Origin: Chloroflexota bacterium
GTDB lineage: Bacteria > Chloroflexota > UBA11872
Direction of reading: 5' to 3'
Length of the DNA stretch: 64,000 nucleotides
Assembly (NCBI GenBank): GCA_026706485.1
Contig: JAPOYR010000011.1
Location: forward strand, 434,001-498,000
In this document: positions 25,022-34,097 of the stretch, piece by piece
Numbering within the stretch: the stretch's first letter is position 1
Layout of the letters: the number at the start of each line of letters is the position of its first letter
Position numbers and translations under genes: made by a program
Notes under the pieces: model-generated
The model's input: the letters and a program-made list of their open reading frames with translations, nothing else
Told to the model about the DNA's origin: nothing
Databases searched by the model: none

Positions 25022-25870
25022 ATGCACGAACGTCAACGACTACCCCGGTTTTCCCTTGCGACGAGCATGTGGGGCGAAGTGCCGACAACCACGCTCACCG
25101 AAGCGCTCGCGGAAGTGACCGCGGCAAACTTCGAGGCGATCGAGTTCTGGCCGCCGCTGTGTCCCCTGATTTCCGCTGACATGCGGAAAAACGCTCGGTC
25201 GGCATTTGAGCTGGCCAAGGTTCGGCCGACCTCGATGCACGCGCCGCTTACCCCGACGGTCAACCTTGCGGCCGTGGATGAGCTCGAGCGGCGCCTCTCC
25301 GTGTACGAGGTCGCCGCCTGGCTCGCGCCCTATGCGGACCTTGGCGGCGACGTGGTGGTGATTCACCCGACGGGCGCCGCCTTCAGCGGCGAAGGGTCGA
25401 TGGCTATCAACGTCGAGGCGGCCATCGACGCGGCCCGCCGGTCAGTCGACGAGCTCTATTCGATCGCCGATCGCCTGGGCCTGCGGATCGCCTGCGAAAA
25501 CCTCATGGAGCGCGGCACGCCGCGCCCGCTATGCCGCATGGAGCAGCTGCGCGCGTTTGTCGACCCCTACCCGGAAACGGTGGGGATCTGCCTGGACACC
25601 GGCCACGCGGCGGTGAACGGCCTGAATCCGGCGTCGGAGGCGCGCGCCGCGGGCGAGCGGCTGATTGCGACGCACCTGCAGGACACCGATGCCCTTGACG
25701 ACCGGCATTGGGTGCCGGGCGCCGGCCACATCGACTGGGACGAACTGGTGTCCACGCTTCGCCAGATCGACTACACGGGTCGATGGACGTTTGAGTTGAG
25801 CTCACGCGACAGCCCGCCGGCGTCCGTCGCGGGCGCCGCACACCAAGTGGCGTTGGCGTGGAGTGATTGA
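25022..25870 (+). CDS. Sugar phosphate isomerase/epimerase (xylose isomerase-like TIM barrel)
   Basis: 282 aa, AP endonuclease 2 / xylose isomerase-like superfamily. Metal-binding motifs: FEAIEFWPP near the N-terminus, SMHAPLTPTVN, DVVVIHPTGA, IACENLMERG with the metal-ligand Glu, VGICLDTGHAAVNG with Asp and His, IATHLQDTDALDDRHWVPG, and FELSSRD. The HW-PG-G-ID tail is the family's usual C-terminal site. Function is probably epimerisation or isomerisation of a sugar. It lies 192 nt upstream of SBP 1 on the same strand, inside the glycan-type region. ATG 25022 with AAGGG about 9 nt upstream; GTG 25013 is the alternative. Confidence 0.85.
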   Translation: MHERQRLPRFSLATSMWGEVPTTTLTEALAEVTAANFEAIEFWPPLCPLISADMRKNARSAFELAKVRPTSMHAPLTPTVNLAAVDELERRLSVYEVAAWLAPYADLGGDVVVIHPTGAAFSGEGSMAINVEAAIDAARRSVDELYSIADRLGLRIACENLMERGTPRPLCRMEQLRAFVDPYPETVGICLDTGHAAVNGLNPASEARAAGERLIATHLQDTDALDDRHWVPGAGHIDWDELVSTLRQIDYTGRWTFELSSRDSPPASVAGAAHQVALAWSD

Positions 25871-25955
25871 GCGGCGGCGACCGCGGCCGGTTCCAGCCAC
25901 TAAATCGAGCGGCGGTCGCGGGATAGATGAGAAGGGAACGCCTGGGCTGGCGCTC

Positions 25956-25985
25956 TGGACCAGAAAGATTCCGCGACGGTATAGT
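25956..25985 (+). promoter_or_regulatory. Candidate promoter of substrate-binding protein 1
   Basis: TATAGT at 25980-25985, with a weak -35-like TGGACC about 18 nt upstream, 77 nt before the ATG at 26063. Leader GGGGAGGG lies 8 nt before the ATG as ribosome-binding site. Confidence 0.3.
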
Positions 25986-26062
25986 CCCCCGACAGGCGCC
26001 GGATACCTTGCGGTGGGTTTTTTGTCCCGTCGCCAAGCCGGCCAAATGGGGAGGGCACACGT

Positions 26063-28036
26063 ATGAGCCATCACATTCGCGCGGGCGTCTCGCGTCGGCG
26101 CGTCCTCAAGGGCGCGACTGCGGGACTGTTTGGCGCAGCCGGGGCAGCCGTGTTGGCGGCGTGCGGTGAAACGCAGGTCGTCACCAAGGAAGTCATCAAG
26201 GAAGTCCCGGTCGAGACGGTCGTGACCAGGGAAGTCGTTAAGGAAGTCCCGGTTGAGACGGTCGTGACCAAGGAAGTGGTCAAGGAAGTCCCAGTCGAGA
26301 AGCTGGTGACCACCGAGGTCGTCAAGCAAGTTGAGGTCATCAAGGAAGTTGCCGTCGAGGTCGAGAAGATCGTCACCAAGGAAGTCGAGGTCATCAAGGA
26401 AGTCACGGCCGAGATGATGATTCCTGAGGGACCGATCAGCGGCGGCACGCTGAATCACAGCGGCAGCGGCCCAAACCACCAGGACATCTTCAACCCGCTC
26501 AAGCAGGTCAGTAGCTCGCAGGCCTACATCACGGACTATGTGTTCCTGCCCCTGTGGTACGGCGACACGTGGGGCGCGGGTGACACCCCGGCCATGACGG
26601 GTGAGTGGGACAAGGGCGTGGCCCACAGCTGGGATGAGGTCGAGAGAGGCCGCGTCTACAACTTCCACATCAACCCCGACGTCACGTGGCACGACCAAGT
26701 CCCGGTGACGGCGGACGACGTGCTGTTCGGCGCCAAGATGGGGCTGGACAAGAACTACGGCTCCGGCAAGCACAAGAAGGACTGGGGCCGGATCGACGGT
26801 GCCGAGGCCTGGGGCGAGAACCCCACGGACAACGTAGAAGACGTTCCCGGCCTGTCCAAGCTCGACGAGATGACGGTGCAGATCGCGATCGACCGGCCCG
26901 ACCCGGCCTGGTGGGCGAGCCGCGACTGGCACATCCCGCCGATGGCCCGGCACCACTACGCCAATCTCGACCCGGCGACGGCGATCGAGACGCGGGCGCT
27001 GAATCCGCTGGGCAACGGTCCGATGATCTGGGAGCGCTACGTCACCCAGCAGTTCGCCGACCTGACGGCGCACAAGGCCTTCGCCTACGGCGTGCCGTAC
27101 GTCGACGACTACGTCGTGCGCTACGGCGAGCGCAACGCGCTCGACGCGGCCATGGAGGCGGGCGAGCAGGACTTCCACCGCGCGAGCAACATCGAGGCCT
27201 TCCAGCGCCTGGCGAGCCTGGCGCACCTGCGGCCGTTCCCGCAGCGCTCGCCGTTCGGCGGGCACGTGTTCTTCAACCAGACCGCCGAGGTCTTCGCCGA
27301 CATGACGCTCGAGCAGCAGTCGCTGATGATCGAGGCCATGGTGCGGGCGGTGGACCGGGACACGGTCAACAACGAGCTCCACGCGGGCACGCTGTTCATC
27401 TCGGACTACATCTTCGAGCACGTGGCGCTGATGCAGGACCCGCCCGAGGGCACCTTCCGCGCCATGCCCTACGACCCGGACGCGGCGCGCGCCCTAGTCG
27501 AGGAAGCCCAGTGGGACTCCGAGAAGGTGATCAACTGGATCAAGTGGGGGCCGCCGACGCCCACGGACCTGGCGCTCAAGAACTACTGGGAGCAGGTGGG
27601 CATCAAGGTTGAGTTCTTCCTGGTCGACGGCTCGGCGGTGATCGAGAAGCTCTACCAGGAGCGCGTGCACGACATGGTCATGGCGAACATGGGCGGGGAC
27701 CAGGCCGTCGTGGACGCGTGCCTGCGCGTGTGCAGCGACCGGGTGTACGAGCTCGGTGGCTGGAACCACTCGAACATCAACCGCCCGTGGATCGACGAGG
27801 CGTACGCCGACATGCTCGCGGCGCCGAACAACGAGGCGCTGCGCGAGCGGTGGATCGAGTTCGCCACGCGACTCCACTCCAAGGGCAACATGGTGGCCGG
27901 ACTGTTTTGGCGCGGCTCGCTGCGGAACCTGTATCACAGGCGTCTGCAGGGGGCGTTCTACATGCAGTTCTACGCCATGCCGGTGCACTCGCCGATCGAG
28001 CGCGTGTGGCTGGACCCGTACTGGGACGAGCGGTAG
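26063..28036 (+). CDS. ABC transporter substrate-binding lipoprotein 1 (SBP_bac_5) with stalk repeats
   Basis: A 657-aa extracellular lipoprotein. Twin-Arg signal SRRRVLKG, then a hydrophobic stretch and the lipobox LAAC (Cys34). Residues 39-121 are a repeated stalk of 14-residue units such as EVVKEVPVETVVTK. From about 130 it is a family 5 (oligopeptide/nickel/sugar-type) solute-binding domain: TYNFHINPDVTWHD, VTADDVLFGAKM, LNPLGNGPMIWERYV, DPPEGTFRAMPYDPDAARA. A strong Shine-Dalgarno precedes the ATG. No permease or ATPase gene is adjacent. It is a paralogue of SBP 2 (28480). Confidence 0.92.
   Translation: MSHHIRAGVSRRRVLKGATAGLFGAAGAAVLAACGETQVVTKEVIKEVPVETVVTREVVKEVPVETVVTKEVVKEVPVEKLVTTEVVKQVEVIKEVAVEVEKIVTKEVEVIKEVTAEMMIPEGPISGGTLNHSGSGPNHQDIFNPLKQVSSSQAYITDYVFLPLWYGDTWGAGDTPAMTGEWDKGVAHSWDEVERGRVYNFHINPDVTWHDQVPVTADDVLFGAKMGLDKNYGSGKHKKDWGRIDGAEAWGENPTDNVEDVPGLSKLDEMTVQIAIDRPDPAWWASRDWHIPPMARHHYANLDPATAIETRALNPLGNGPMIWERYVTQQFADLTAHKAFAYGVPYVDDYVVRYGERNALDAAMEAGEQDFHRASNIEAFQRLASLAHLRPFPQRSPFGGHVFFNQTAEVFADMTLEQQSLMIEAMVRAVDRDTVNNELHAGTLFISDYIFEHVALMQDPPEGTFRAMPYDPDAARALVEEAQWDSEKVINWIKWGPPTPTDLALKNYWEQVGIKVEFFLVDGSAVIEKLYQERVHDMVMANMGGDQAVVDACLRVCSDRVYELGGWNHSNINRPWIDEAYADMLAAPNNEALRERWIEFATRLHSKGNMVAGLFWRGSLRNLYHRRLQGAFYMQFYAMPVHSPIERVWLDPYWDER
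26177..26426 (+). repeat. Stalk-coding tandem repeat region of SBP 1
   Basis: About 250 bp of imperfect 42-bp units coding VTKEVVKEVPVETV-like 14-mers; later units change to VEVEKIVTKEVEVIKE. The repeated codons are so similar that the opposite strand is also open. Confidence 0.85.
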
Positions 28037-28082
28037 CGCCTACCGCCATGCCGGCGCTCAACGCGGCGGCATGAGCCCAGAT

Positions 28083-28124
28083 CGAGGAGCCGGCGGTCGA
28101 ATGACCGCCGGCTCCTCGGCGTTT
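28083..28124 (+). terminator. Strong hairpin terminator after SBP 1
   Basis: CGAGGAGCCGGCGGTC-GAAT-GACCGCCGGCTCCTCG forms a perfect 16-bp stem with a 4-nt loop, followed by GCGTTT. It lies 47 nt after the SBP 1 stop. The T tract is short but the stem is very stable. Confidence 0.8.
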
Positions 28125-28479
28125 CGGCGTGTCTCACCGCCGAGCCCACGGCGTGGTTGACGAGATTCGTCCCTGTAAACTACGGTGCCGCAAAGTGCGG
28201 GCATACGTTGGGCCAGTGCATGCTGGATATGCGTAATCCGACGAGCAGGCGAAGCCGCACGCCCCGCACGCCATCCGTCCGAATCGTGACCATGTCGGTA
28301 CCGTCGGGCACGCCCACGTTTCACGCGCTGCCCGCCCGCCACTCCTCCAACGCACACCGTTCCGCGGTCAACCGCCGATTGACTGAAGGGAGGAGGTCCA
28401 GACGCATACGCGGATAGCCGTTGGAACCGTGGTCGGACACTGACTCTTACGCAGCACTTAACCAGGGGAGGGACTACAG
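28125..28479. other. Leader region of SBP 2
   Basis: About 355 bp without a convincing ORF, between the terminator after SBP 1 and SBP 2. It ends in a good ribosome-binding site (GGGGAGGG about 10 nt before the ATG). Independent transcription of SBP 2 is likely. Confidence 0.45.
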
Positions 28480-30537
28480 ATGCTTGACGTTGGAAAGAAA
28501 ATGATGACCCGCCGAAACCTGATTCGGGGAGCAAGTGCGGGTCTATTCGGAGCAGCGGGTGCGGCCGTACTCGCGGCGTGTGGCGAGGCGCAGGTCGTCG
28601 AGCGCATCGTCACCCAGGAAGTGATCAAAGAGGTCCCGGTCGAGACCATCGTGACCAAAGAAGTGGTCAAGGAGGTCCCGGTCGAGTCCGTGGTGACCAA
28701 GGAGGTCGTCAGGGAGGTCCCGGTCGAGAAGGTCGTGACGCAGGTAATCGCTCAGCAGGTCGTCAAGGAAGTTCCGGTCACGATCGAGAAGGTGGTCGAG
28801 GTCGAGAAGGTCGTGACGGTTGAGGTCGAGAAGGTCGTGGAAGTCGAGAAGGTCGTGACGGTCGAGGTCGAGAAGGTCATTGAGAAAGAGAAGATCGTCG
28901 AGCGACCAACCTCCGTCCAAGCCGGCCAGCCGGTATACGGCGGGGACCTTAGGGTCAGCTGGGGCGGCGGGATCGCCGGCGCCAGCTTCAACAGCTACAC
29001 GCAGATCTCCAGCGACCAGGCCATCGTCAACGTGGAGGTCGGCACTTCGCTGATCCACGGCGCCAGTTGGGGCGACGGCCCGTTCGCGACCCTCGAGACC
29101 CGCTTCGGCGACGGCGTGGCCAAGTCCTTTGAAGAGGTGGCGCCGGAAGAGTCCTACATCTTCCATCTCGACGAGCGCTTCAGCTTCCATGACGGCAAGC
29201 CGGTGACGGCGGACGACTTCATGTACACGTTCCACATCGTCACGCACCCGGACTGGGGCGTGGGATATGGCTCCCGGCAGCTCGAGCAGCTGAAGGGGTT
29301 CAAGGCGTGGGCTGAGAACCCGACCGACAACATCGAAGACACCGGCGGGGTGAAGAAGATCGACAACATGACGATCCAGCTCACCACCGACGGCGTGCAG
29401 GAGCCCTTCTGGGCGAGCCCGAACCCCATGCAGCCCATGCCCAAGCACATCTATGAGGCGCTGGACCCGGCCACGGCGTTCGACACGATGGCGCTGCAAC
29501 CGGTCGGCAACGGGCCGTTCAAGTTCGAGCGCTACGTCGACCAGCAGTTCGCGGAGTTGAGCCGCAACGACGACTATCCCTACGGTGCGCCGTGGGTGGA
29601 CCGCTACATCGTGCGCTATGGCGACCCGTCTGCGCTCGACGCCGCGACGGAGGCGGGCGAGCTCGACTTCCTGCGCACCAGCAGCGTCGAGGCCTACGCG
29701 CGCCTGGCCGGCATGCCGCACATGCAGGCGCAGCCCATGCGATCGCCCTTCGCGAGCTTGATCTTCCTCAACCACAACATCTTTGCGGAGAAGTGGCCGG
29801 ACGTTGACGTCTCGCTGATGACCGAGGCGATGGTGATCGGGGCCGATCGTGTGTCGATCGCCAACAACATCATGGCCGGCACGCTCTTCGTAGACGACTA
29901 CCACTTCAGCCATATCCGGTTCATGCAGGACGTGCCGATGGACGCCTATCGGGCGCTGCCATACGACCCTGAGGGGGCCAAGGCCCTGCTCGAGGAGTCC
30001 GGCTGGAACACGGACGACACGCTCACGTGGCTGGGGTGGTTCGCGCCGCGTCCGCAAGACCTCGCGCTGATGGCGAACTGGCTCGACATGGGCCTGAAGG
30101 TCGAGTTCGAAAGGGTCGACCGCGCCGTGGTGGTCGAGCACCTGTGGGAAACCGGGGCCAACGAGATGGTCGTCGCCAACCTGGGCGGCTCGCAGGACGT
30201 GGGCGATGCGTTCCGGCGGATCGGATGCGACAACATCTGGCCCAACGGCTACAACTACCACCACACCTGCTTCCCGGAGATCGACGCGCTCTATCAGGCG
30301 GCGTTCGACGCGCCAAACAAGGCGGCGCTGAAGGAGGCCTGGATCGAGATCTCCCGCTACCTTCACGGTCGCGGGACCATGATCGCCGGGCAGCTGTGGA
30401 AGCACTCGCTGCTGTTCCTGTACCACCGACGCGTGAGCGGACCGTGGTGGATGAACAACTACGCGATTCCGGCACGCAGACCCACCCACCGCGTGTGGCT
30501 CGACCCGCGCTGGTCCGGTAGGGACTACGTCGGGTAG
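28480..30537 (+). CDS. ABC transporter substrate-binding lipoprotein 2 (SBP_bac_5) with longer stalk
   Basis: 685 aa, a paralogue of SBP 1. Signal with MTRRNLIRG and lipobox LAAC (Cys34), then a stalk of about 105 residues that begins with the same 14-mers (EVVKEVPVESVVTK) and changes to VEVEKVV-type repeats (KVVEVEKVVTVEVE). A family 5 binding domain follows: YIFHLDERFSFHDGKPV, ADDFMYTFHIVTHPDWG, LQPVGNGPFKFERYVDQQF, YRALPYDPEGAKALLEESG. Its C-terminus HRVWLDPRW matches SBP 1 (RVWLDPYW). The ligand is unknown; the neighbours suggest a glycan fragment or peptide. No adjacent permease genes. Confidence 0.92.
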   Translation: MLDVGKKMMTRRNLIRGASAGLFGAAGAAVLAACGEAQVVERIVTQEVIKEVPVETIVTKEVVKEVPVESVVTKEVVREVPVEKVVTQVIAQQVVKEVPVTIEKVVEVEKVVTVEVEKVVEVEKVVTVEVEKVIEKEKIVERPTSVQAGQPVYGGDLRVSWGGGIAGASFNSYTQISSDQAIVNVEVGTSLIHGASWGDGPFATLETRFGDGVAKSFEEVAPEESYIFHLDERFSFHDGKPVTADDFMYTFHIVTHPDWGVGYGSRQLEQLKGFKAWAENPTDNIEDTGGVKKIDNMTIQLTTDGVQEPFWASPNPMQPMPKHIYEALDPATAFDTMALQPVGNGPFKFERYVDQQFAELSRNDDYPYGAPWVDRYIVRYGDPSALDAATEAGELDFLRTSSVEAYARLAGMPHMQAQPMRSPFASLIFLNHNIFAEKWPDVDVSLMTEAMVIGADRVSIANNIMAGTLFVDDYHFSHIRFMQDVPMDAYRALPYDPEGAKALLEESGWNTDDTLTWLGWFAPRPQDLALMANWLDMGLKVEFERVDRAVVVEHLWETGANEMVVANLGGSQDVGDAFRRIGCDNIWPNGYNYHHTCFPEIDALYQAAFDAPNKAALKEAWIEISRYLHGRGTMIAGQLWKHSLLFLYHRRVSGPWWMNNYAIPARRPTHRVWLDPRWSGRDYVG
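28594..28915 (+). repeat. Stalk-coding tandem repeat region of SBP 2
   Basis: About 320 bp coding KEVVKEVPVE-type 14-mers and then an almost exact repeat of VEVEKVVTVEVEKV units. It is a likely slippage site and the opposite strand is open throughout. Confidence 0.85.
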
Positions 30538-30576
30538 GCCCCGGCGAGCGCCCCGGCTGACGGGTCGCTCACCAAC

Positions 30577-30613
30577 GCAAGCGGCGGGGGTGAATCACCC
30601 CCGCCGCTTTGCG
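30577..30613 (+). terminator. Hairpin terminator after SBP 2
   Basis: AAGCGGCGGGGGTG-AAT-CACCCCCGCCGCTT is a 14-bp perfect stem with a 3-nt loop, followed by TGCG; it lies 40 nt after the SBP 2 stop. It may also protect the convergent sialidase-like gene. Confidence 0.8.
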
Positions 30614-30652
30614 TCGTAACTGCAGGACGGGCGTCGCTGCCGCGGTGCCGGG

Positions 30653-32260
30653 TTAGTCCTCGACGACCGCCTCGAGCCGGCGAATTAGCGTTGCTCCGCT
30701 CTCCGCGCCGGCAGTCCGTCCGTAGAAGGTCAGATAGCAGATCCCCAAGGGGGCGTGCTCAATCGGAATCCGACGCTGCCGATCGCCGACGCTGAGGTCG
30801 GCGGTCTGCTCGGCGACGTTCCAAGAAACCGTCACGGGAACCCATGCATCCGGGGGCACGAGGTCCGCGTCCAGGCCGATGTCAATGGCCCCGTTTCGTC
30901 GGCGATCCCTGGGGTCCCAATAAGTCTCGTCGAGCACCAGATCCACGCCCGCCGAGGACTCGTCGCGCCGCAACTCGAAGCGCAACCTGCCGCGCACGGC
31001 GAAGGGGAAGTTGCGCTCGGCCCCCAGCCGGCCGCTCCCATCGCCCTGCAGGCGCAGCGCGTGCTCCTCGTCGAGCAGCACCGTCTGCACGGCCGTCGCC
31101 CCGGTGAACGACCAACCCGCCAGCCCGTTGTCGAAGTCTTCGCGATCGCTGGTCTCGTCCAGGCGGTCGGGATCAACGTAGACGTACTGGCACTCGGCCC
31201 GCTCGCCACCCGAGTGGTGGCCGAATTGCACGAGGACATCGCCTTCGGGCAGTTCCGCAAACCGCGGATAGCCGACGCGAGCGCCGTCCGGCTCGTGCCC
31301 AATCGTCCGAACGATCTCGCGATAGCCGCGCCACGTCGCGCCGTTGTCGTGCGAGACCGCGACGTTGAAGACGTGGCGGCACCAGGACTCGGTGGGATAG
31401 TCGGCCCACTCCGACAGCATGTCGGAGGCAAACGGCGGCCCAATCCCGTTCGTCCACACGAACAGCAACCGCCCGTCACGCAGCCGCAGGTTCTCGCCGG
31501 GCGAGCTGGACCCCTTGAACCGAGAGGGCGCCGGCGGCGACCAGATCCGTCCGTCGTCGGAAAAGGACTCGTAGAAGCATCCAAGCTGCGTGCGAATCAG
31601 CATCCACACGCGACCGCCGTCGAGCTCGGCCACCACCGGCTCCACGGCCCCTGAGTGGCTGTGTTGTCCGCCCGACTCGACGGGCAGGTGGGTGGAATCG
31701 TGTCCCCAGGTGCGACCGCCGTCGTCCGAGTAGCAGGACTTGGAGACGTACTTCCCGACGGCGCGTTCGACGTCGAAGTACTCCAGCGGAAGCACGATTC
31801 GGCCGTTCGTGAGATGCACGACGTTCATGATGGCCGCGGTGAATTCCTCGCCGTAGTCGAGTCGCGCCGGGCCATCCCACGTGGCGCCGCCGTCGCGGGA
31901 CACGACGTGGTAGGCGTCGGTGCGCTGCTCGTGGAGCTTGGGGTCCTCGCGATCTTCGGGCCACTTGAGGAACCGCATGCCGAACAGGTGAATGTCGCCC
32001 TGGCGGTCGACGAAGTTGATACAGCCTTCCCAGCAGCCCAGGCCCATGGGGAGCTCCATGATCACCTCGCGGGGCTCCCACGCAATGGGCCGCCCGCGTC
32101 CGTATTTGACGGTGAGGTATTCGGGAACCCACGGGTCGTCAAAGGTGCCGGATTGGAGCGACTGATGCAGCACTTTGCCGCGCGTGGACGCGCTCATGCA
32201 GCGTCCGTCCGGCAGGACGCTGATCTGCCCTGGCGTTGGGTGACGCTCGGCGAGGATCAT
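30653..32260 (-). CDS. Sialidase-like BNR-repeat protein
   Basis: 535 aa, six-bladed propeller with several Asp boxes: SRDGGATW, SDDGGRTW, SDDGRIW and SHDNGATW (S-x-D-x-G-x-x-W pattern). This is the exo-alpha-sialidase fold. A C-terminal jelly-roll/concanavalin-like domain (about 400-530) contains LRFELRRDESSAGVDLVLDE. There is no signal peptide from the ATG at 32260; the upstream in-frame start (32380) adds only disordered residues. Catalytic Arg triad and Tyr/Glu are not assigned, so it could also be a trehalose- or phosphate-sugar-binding BNR protein. Convergent with SBP 2 and divergent from the GH20 gene. Confidence 0.8.
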   Translation of the reverse strand: MILAERHPTPGQISVLPDGRCMSASTRGKVLHQSLQSGTFDDPWVPEYLTVKYGRGRPIAWEPREVIMELPMGLGCWEGCINFVDRQGDIHLFGMRFLKWPEDREDPKLHEQRTDAYHVVSRDGGATWDGPARLDYGEEFTAAIMNVVHLTNGRIVLPLEYFDVERAVGKYVSKSCYSDDGGRTWGHDSTHLPVESGGQHSHSGAVEPVVAELDGGRVWMLIRTQLGCFYESFSDDGRIWSPPAPSRFKGSSSPGENLRLRDGRLLFVWTNGIGPPFASDMLSEWADYPTESWCRHVFNVAVSHDNGATWRGYREIVRTIGHEPDGARVGYPRFAELPEGDVLVQFGHHSGGERAECQYVYVDPDRLDETSDREDFDNGLAGWSFTGATAVQTVLLDEEHALRLQGDGSGRLGAERNFPFAVRGRLRFELRRDESSAGVDLVLDETYWDPRDRRRNGAIDIGLDADLVPPDAWVPVTVSWNVAEQTADLSVGDRQRRIPIEHAPLGICYLTFYGRTAGAESGATLIRRLEAVVED

Positions 32261-32527
32261 CGGTGAGCCGCCGGTCGGGATCGAGGGTCGGGCCGCGTAT
32301 TCGATCCTGCCTTGGTTTTTGCCTTCACCGAATCCCCTGCCTTCCCCTGTACGAGGCGAGCCCGCAACCGATAGCACCAATATCGTGAGGCTCCAGATTC
32401 AGCGGCCCAGCCGGTTCCGTCAAGCGACAATGCTCGTGCCGGTGACGTTGTGCGCGTCTGCCGGATCCGACGACCGCGCCTGGGAATCGGCGGGGGGCAC
32501 ACCACCAGCCGGTTAAACTGCATAGTC

Positions 32528-34075
32528 ATGCACGATCCCGACGCCATCGCCATAGTTCCGGCTCCGGCCGAAATCAGATCTCTCCTGGGACGATTTCGGC
32601 TCGGGCCCTCCACAACCATCCACCTGGCGGATGCGAGCTTCGAGCCGGTCGTTGCGCGAGAAGCGCAGCGGCTTCGCGCGTCCACCGGACTGGATCTGCC
32701 GGTCGTTTCGCACGAGTCGGCGGACATCGTGATCTCATCGGACGCGTCGCTCCCGCCGGAAGGCTACCGGCTCATCGTGCGTCCCGACGCCGTGCGGATT
32801 CAGGCCGCCGACGCGGCCGCGCTGTTCTATGCGTTCCAGTCGATCCGGCAGCTGTTGCCGCCTGCGGTGGAGAACGAGCACGTCAGCCCAGACGTTGACT
32901 GGAGCCTACCCGCCGTGGAAGTCGTGGATTACCCGCGCTTTGCCTACCGGGGGTTGATGCTGGACTCGAGCCGGCATTTCTTCGAGGCCAGGTTTGTGAA
33001 GCGCTTCATCGACCTGATGTCACGCTACAAGTTCAACCGCTTCCATTGGCATCTGACGGACGACCACGGATGGCGCATCGAGATCGACGCCTACCCGCGT
33101 CTGACGGAAGTGGGCGCCTGGCGACGCGAGACGATGATCGGAAACAACCTCAAGACCTACGGCGGCGACGGCATACCGCACGGAGGTTTCTACACGCAGG
33201 ACGAAATTTGGGAGGTCCTGAACTACGCCGCCGAGCGCTGTGTGACCGTTATTCCCGAGATCGAAATGCCGGGCCATTCCACAGCCGCGCTGACCGCCTA
33301 TCCCGAGTACGGATGCCATCCCGGACCCTACGAAGTGCCTGTGAGCTGGGGGATCAAGAAAGACATCTACTCGCCCTCAGATGCCACGTTTCGCTTCCTG
33401 GAAGATGTGCTCGCTGAAGTGATGCAGCTATTCCCCAGTGAGTACATCCACATCGGCGCGGACGAAGTTCCCAAAGACCAGTGGGAGGCGAGCAGCCTCG
33501 CGCAGGAGGTCATCGCGCGCGAGGGTCTTGCCGATGAGAACGAGCTTCAGAGCTGGTTTATCAGGCGCATCGAGGCCTTTCTGAATGCGAATGGCCGCCG
33601 CCTCATCGGTTGGGACGAAATCCTGGAAGGCGGGCTGGCGCCGAACGCGACCGTCATGTCATGGCGCGGCATGGGCGGTGGACTTGAGGCGGCCAAGCAG
33701 GGGCACGACGTCATCATGACGCCCAGGGACTACGTCTACTTCGACTACTACCAAGGCGATCCCGACGTCGAGCCGCTGGCCGGGCGCTTCGGCCACCCGA
33801 TCCCGCTGGACGCTGTGTATGGGTTCGAGCCGATTCCGGATGAGCTGACGGAGCGGGAGGCCCGACACATCCTCGGCGCTCAGGGCAACGTCTGGACGGA
33901 ATTCATCAGTACGCCCGAACACGTGGAATATATGACGTATCCGAGGGCATTGGCCTTGTCGGAGGTCGCCTGGTCGCCGAAAGCCCGCCGGAGCCTTAGT
34001 GGGTTCCACCGGCGGCTGCGAGCAAACATCGGGCACTTGGATGCGCTCGGCGTGAATTACCGGGCGCTCGACTAG
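32528..34075 (+). CDS. Beta-N-acetylhexosaminidase (GH20)
   Basis: 515 aa. The N-terminal GH20b-like domain ends near 130. The catalytic barrel shows DYPRFAYRGLMLDSSRHFF, FNRFHWHLTDDHGWRIEI, VIPEIEMPGHSTAAL, and HIGADEVPK with the Asp312-Glu313 substrate-assisted catalytic pair, then LIGWDEILEGG and AQGNVWTEFI. It releases terminal GlcNAc or GalNAc. No signal peptide, so it acts on imported material. ATG at 32528. Divergent from the sialidase-like gene, which suits joint breakdown of amino-sugar glycans. Confidence 0.93.
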   Translation: MHDPDAIAIVPAPAEIRSLLGRFRLGPSTTIHLADASFEPVVAREAQRLRASTGLDLPVVSHESADIVISSDASLPPEGYRLIVRPDAVRIQAADAAALFYAFQSIRQLLPPAVENEHVSPDVDWSLPAVEVVDYPRFAYRGLMLDSSRHFFEARFVKRFIDLMSRYKFNRFHWHLTDDHGWRIEIDAYPRLTEVGAWRRETMIGNNLKTYGGDGIPHGGFYTQDEIWEVLNYAAERCVTVIPEIEMPGHSTAALTAYPEYGCHPGPYEVPVSWGIKKDIYSPSDATFRFLEDVLAEVMQLFPSEYIHIGADEVPKDQWEASSLAQEVIAREGLADENELQSWFIRRIEAFLNANGRRLIGWDEILEGGLAPNATVMSWRGMGGGLEAAKQGHDVIMTPRDYVYFDYYQGDPDVEPLAGRFGHPIPLDAVYGFEPIPDELTEREARHILGAQGNVWTEFISTPEHVEYMTYPRALALSEVAWSPKARRSLSGFHRRLRANIGHLDALGVNYRALD

Positions 34076-34097
34076 AACCCGGCAGCGAATTGGCGGT

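Noticed and set aside
26177..26426. Possible CRISPR-like direct repeats
   Set aside because: Units are contiguous, in frame and coding for a protein stalk; there are no spacers and no cas genes.
25802..27421. A 539-codon open frame antisense to SBP 1
   Set aside because: A shadow frame with low-complexity Asp/Leu/Phe repeats that mirror the stalk repeats.
28543..30489. A 648-codon open frame antisense to SBP 2
   Set aside because: Created by the codon bias and stalk repeats of SBP 2; no domain is visible and the plus-strand gene is certain.
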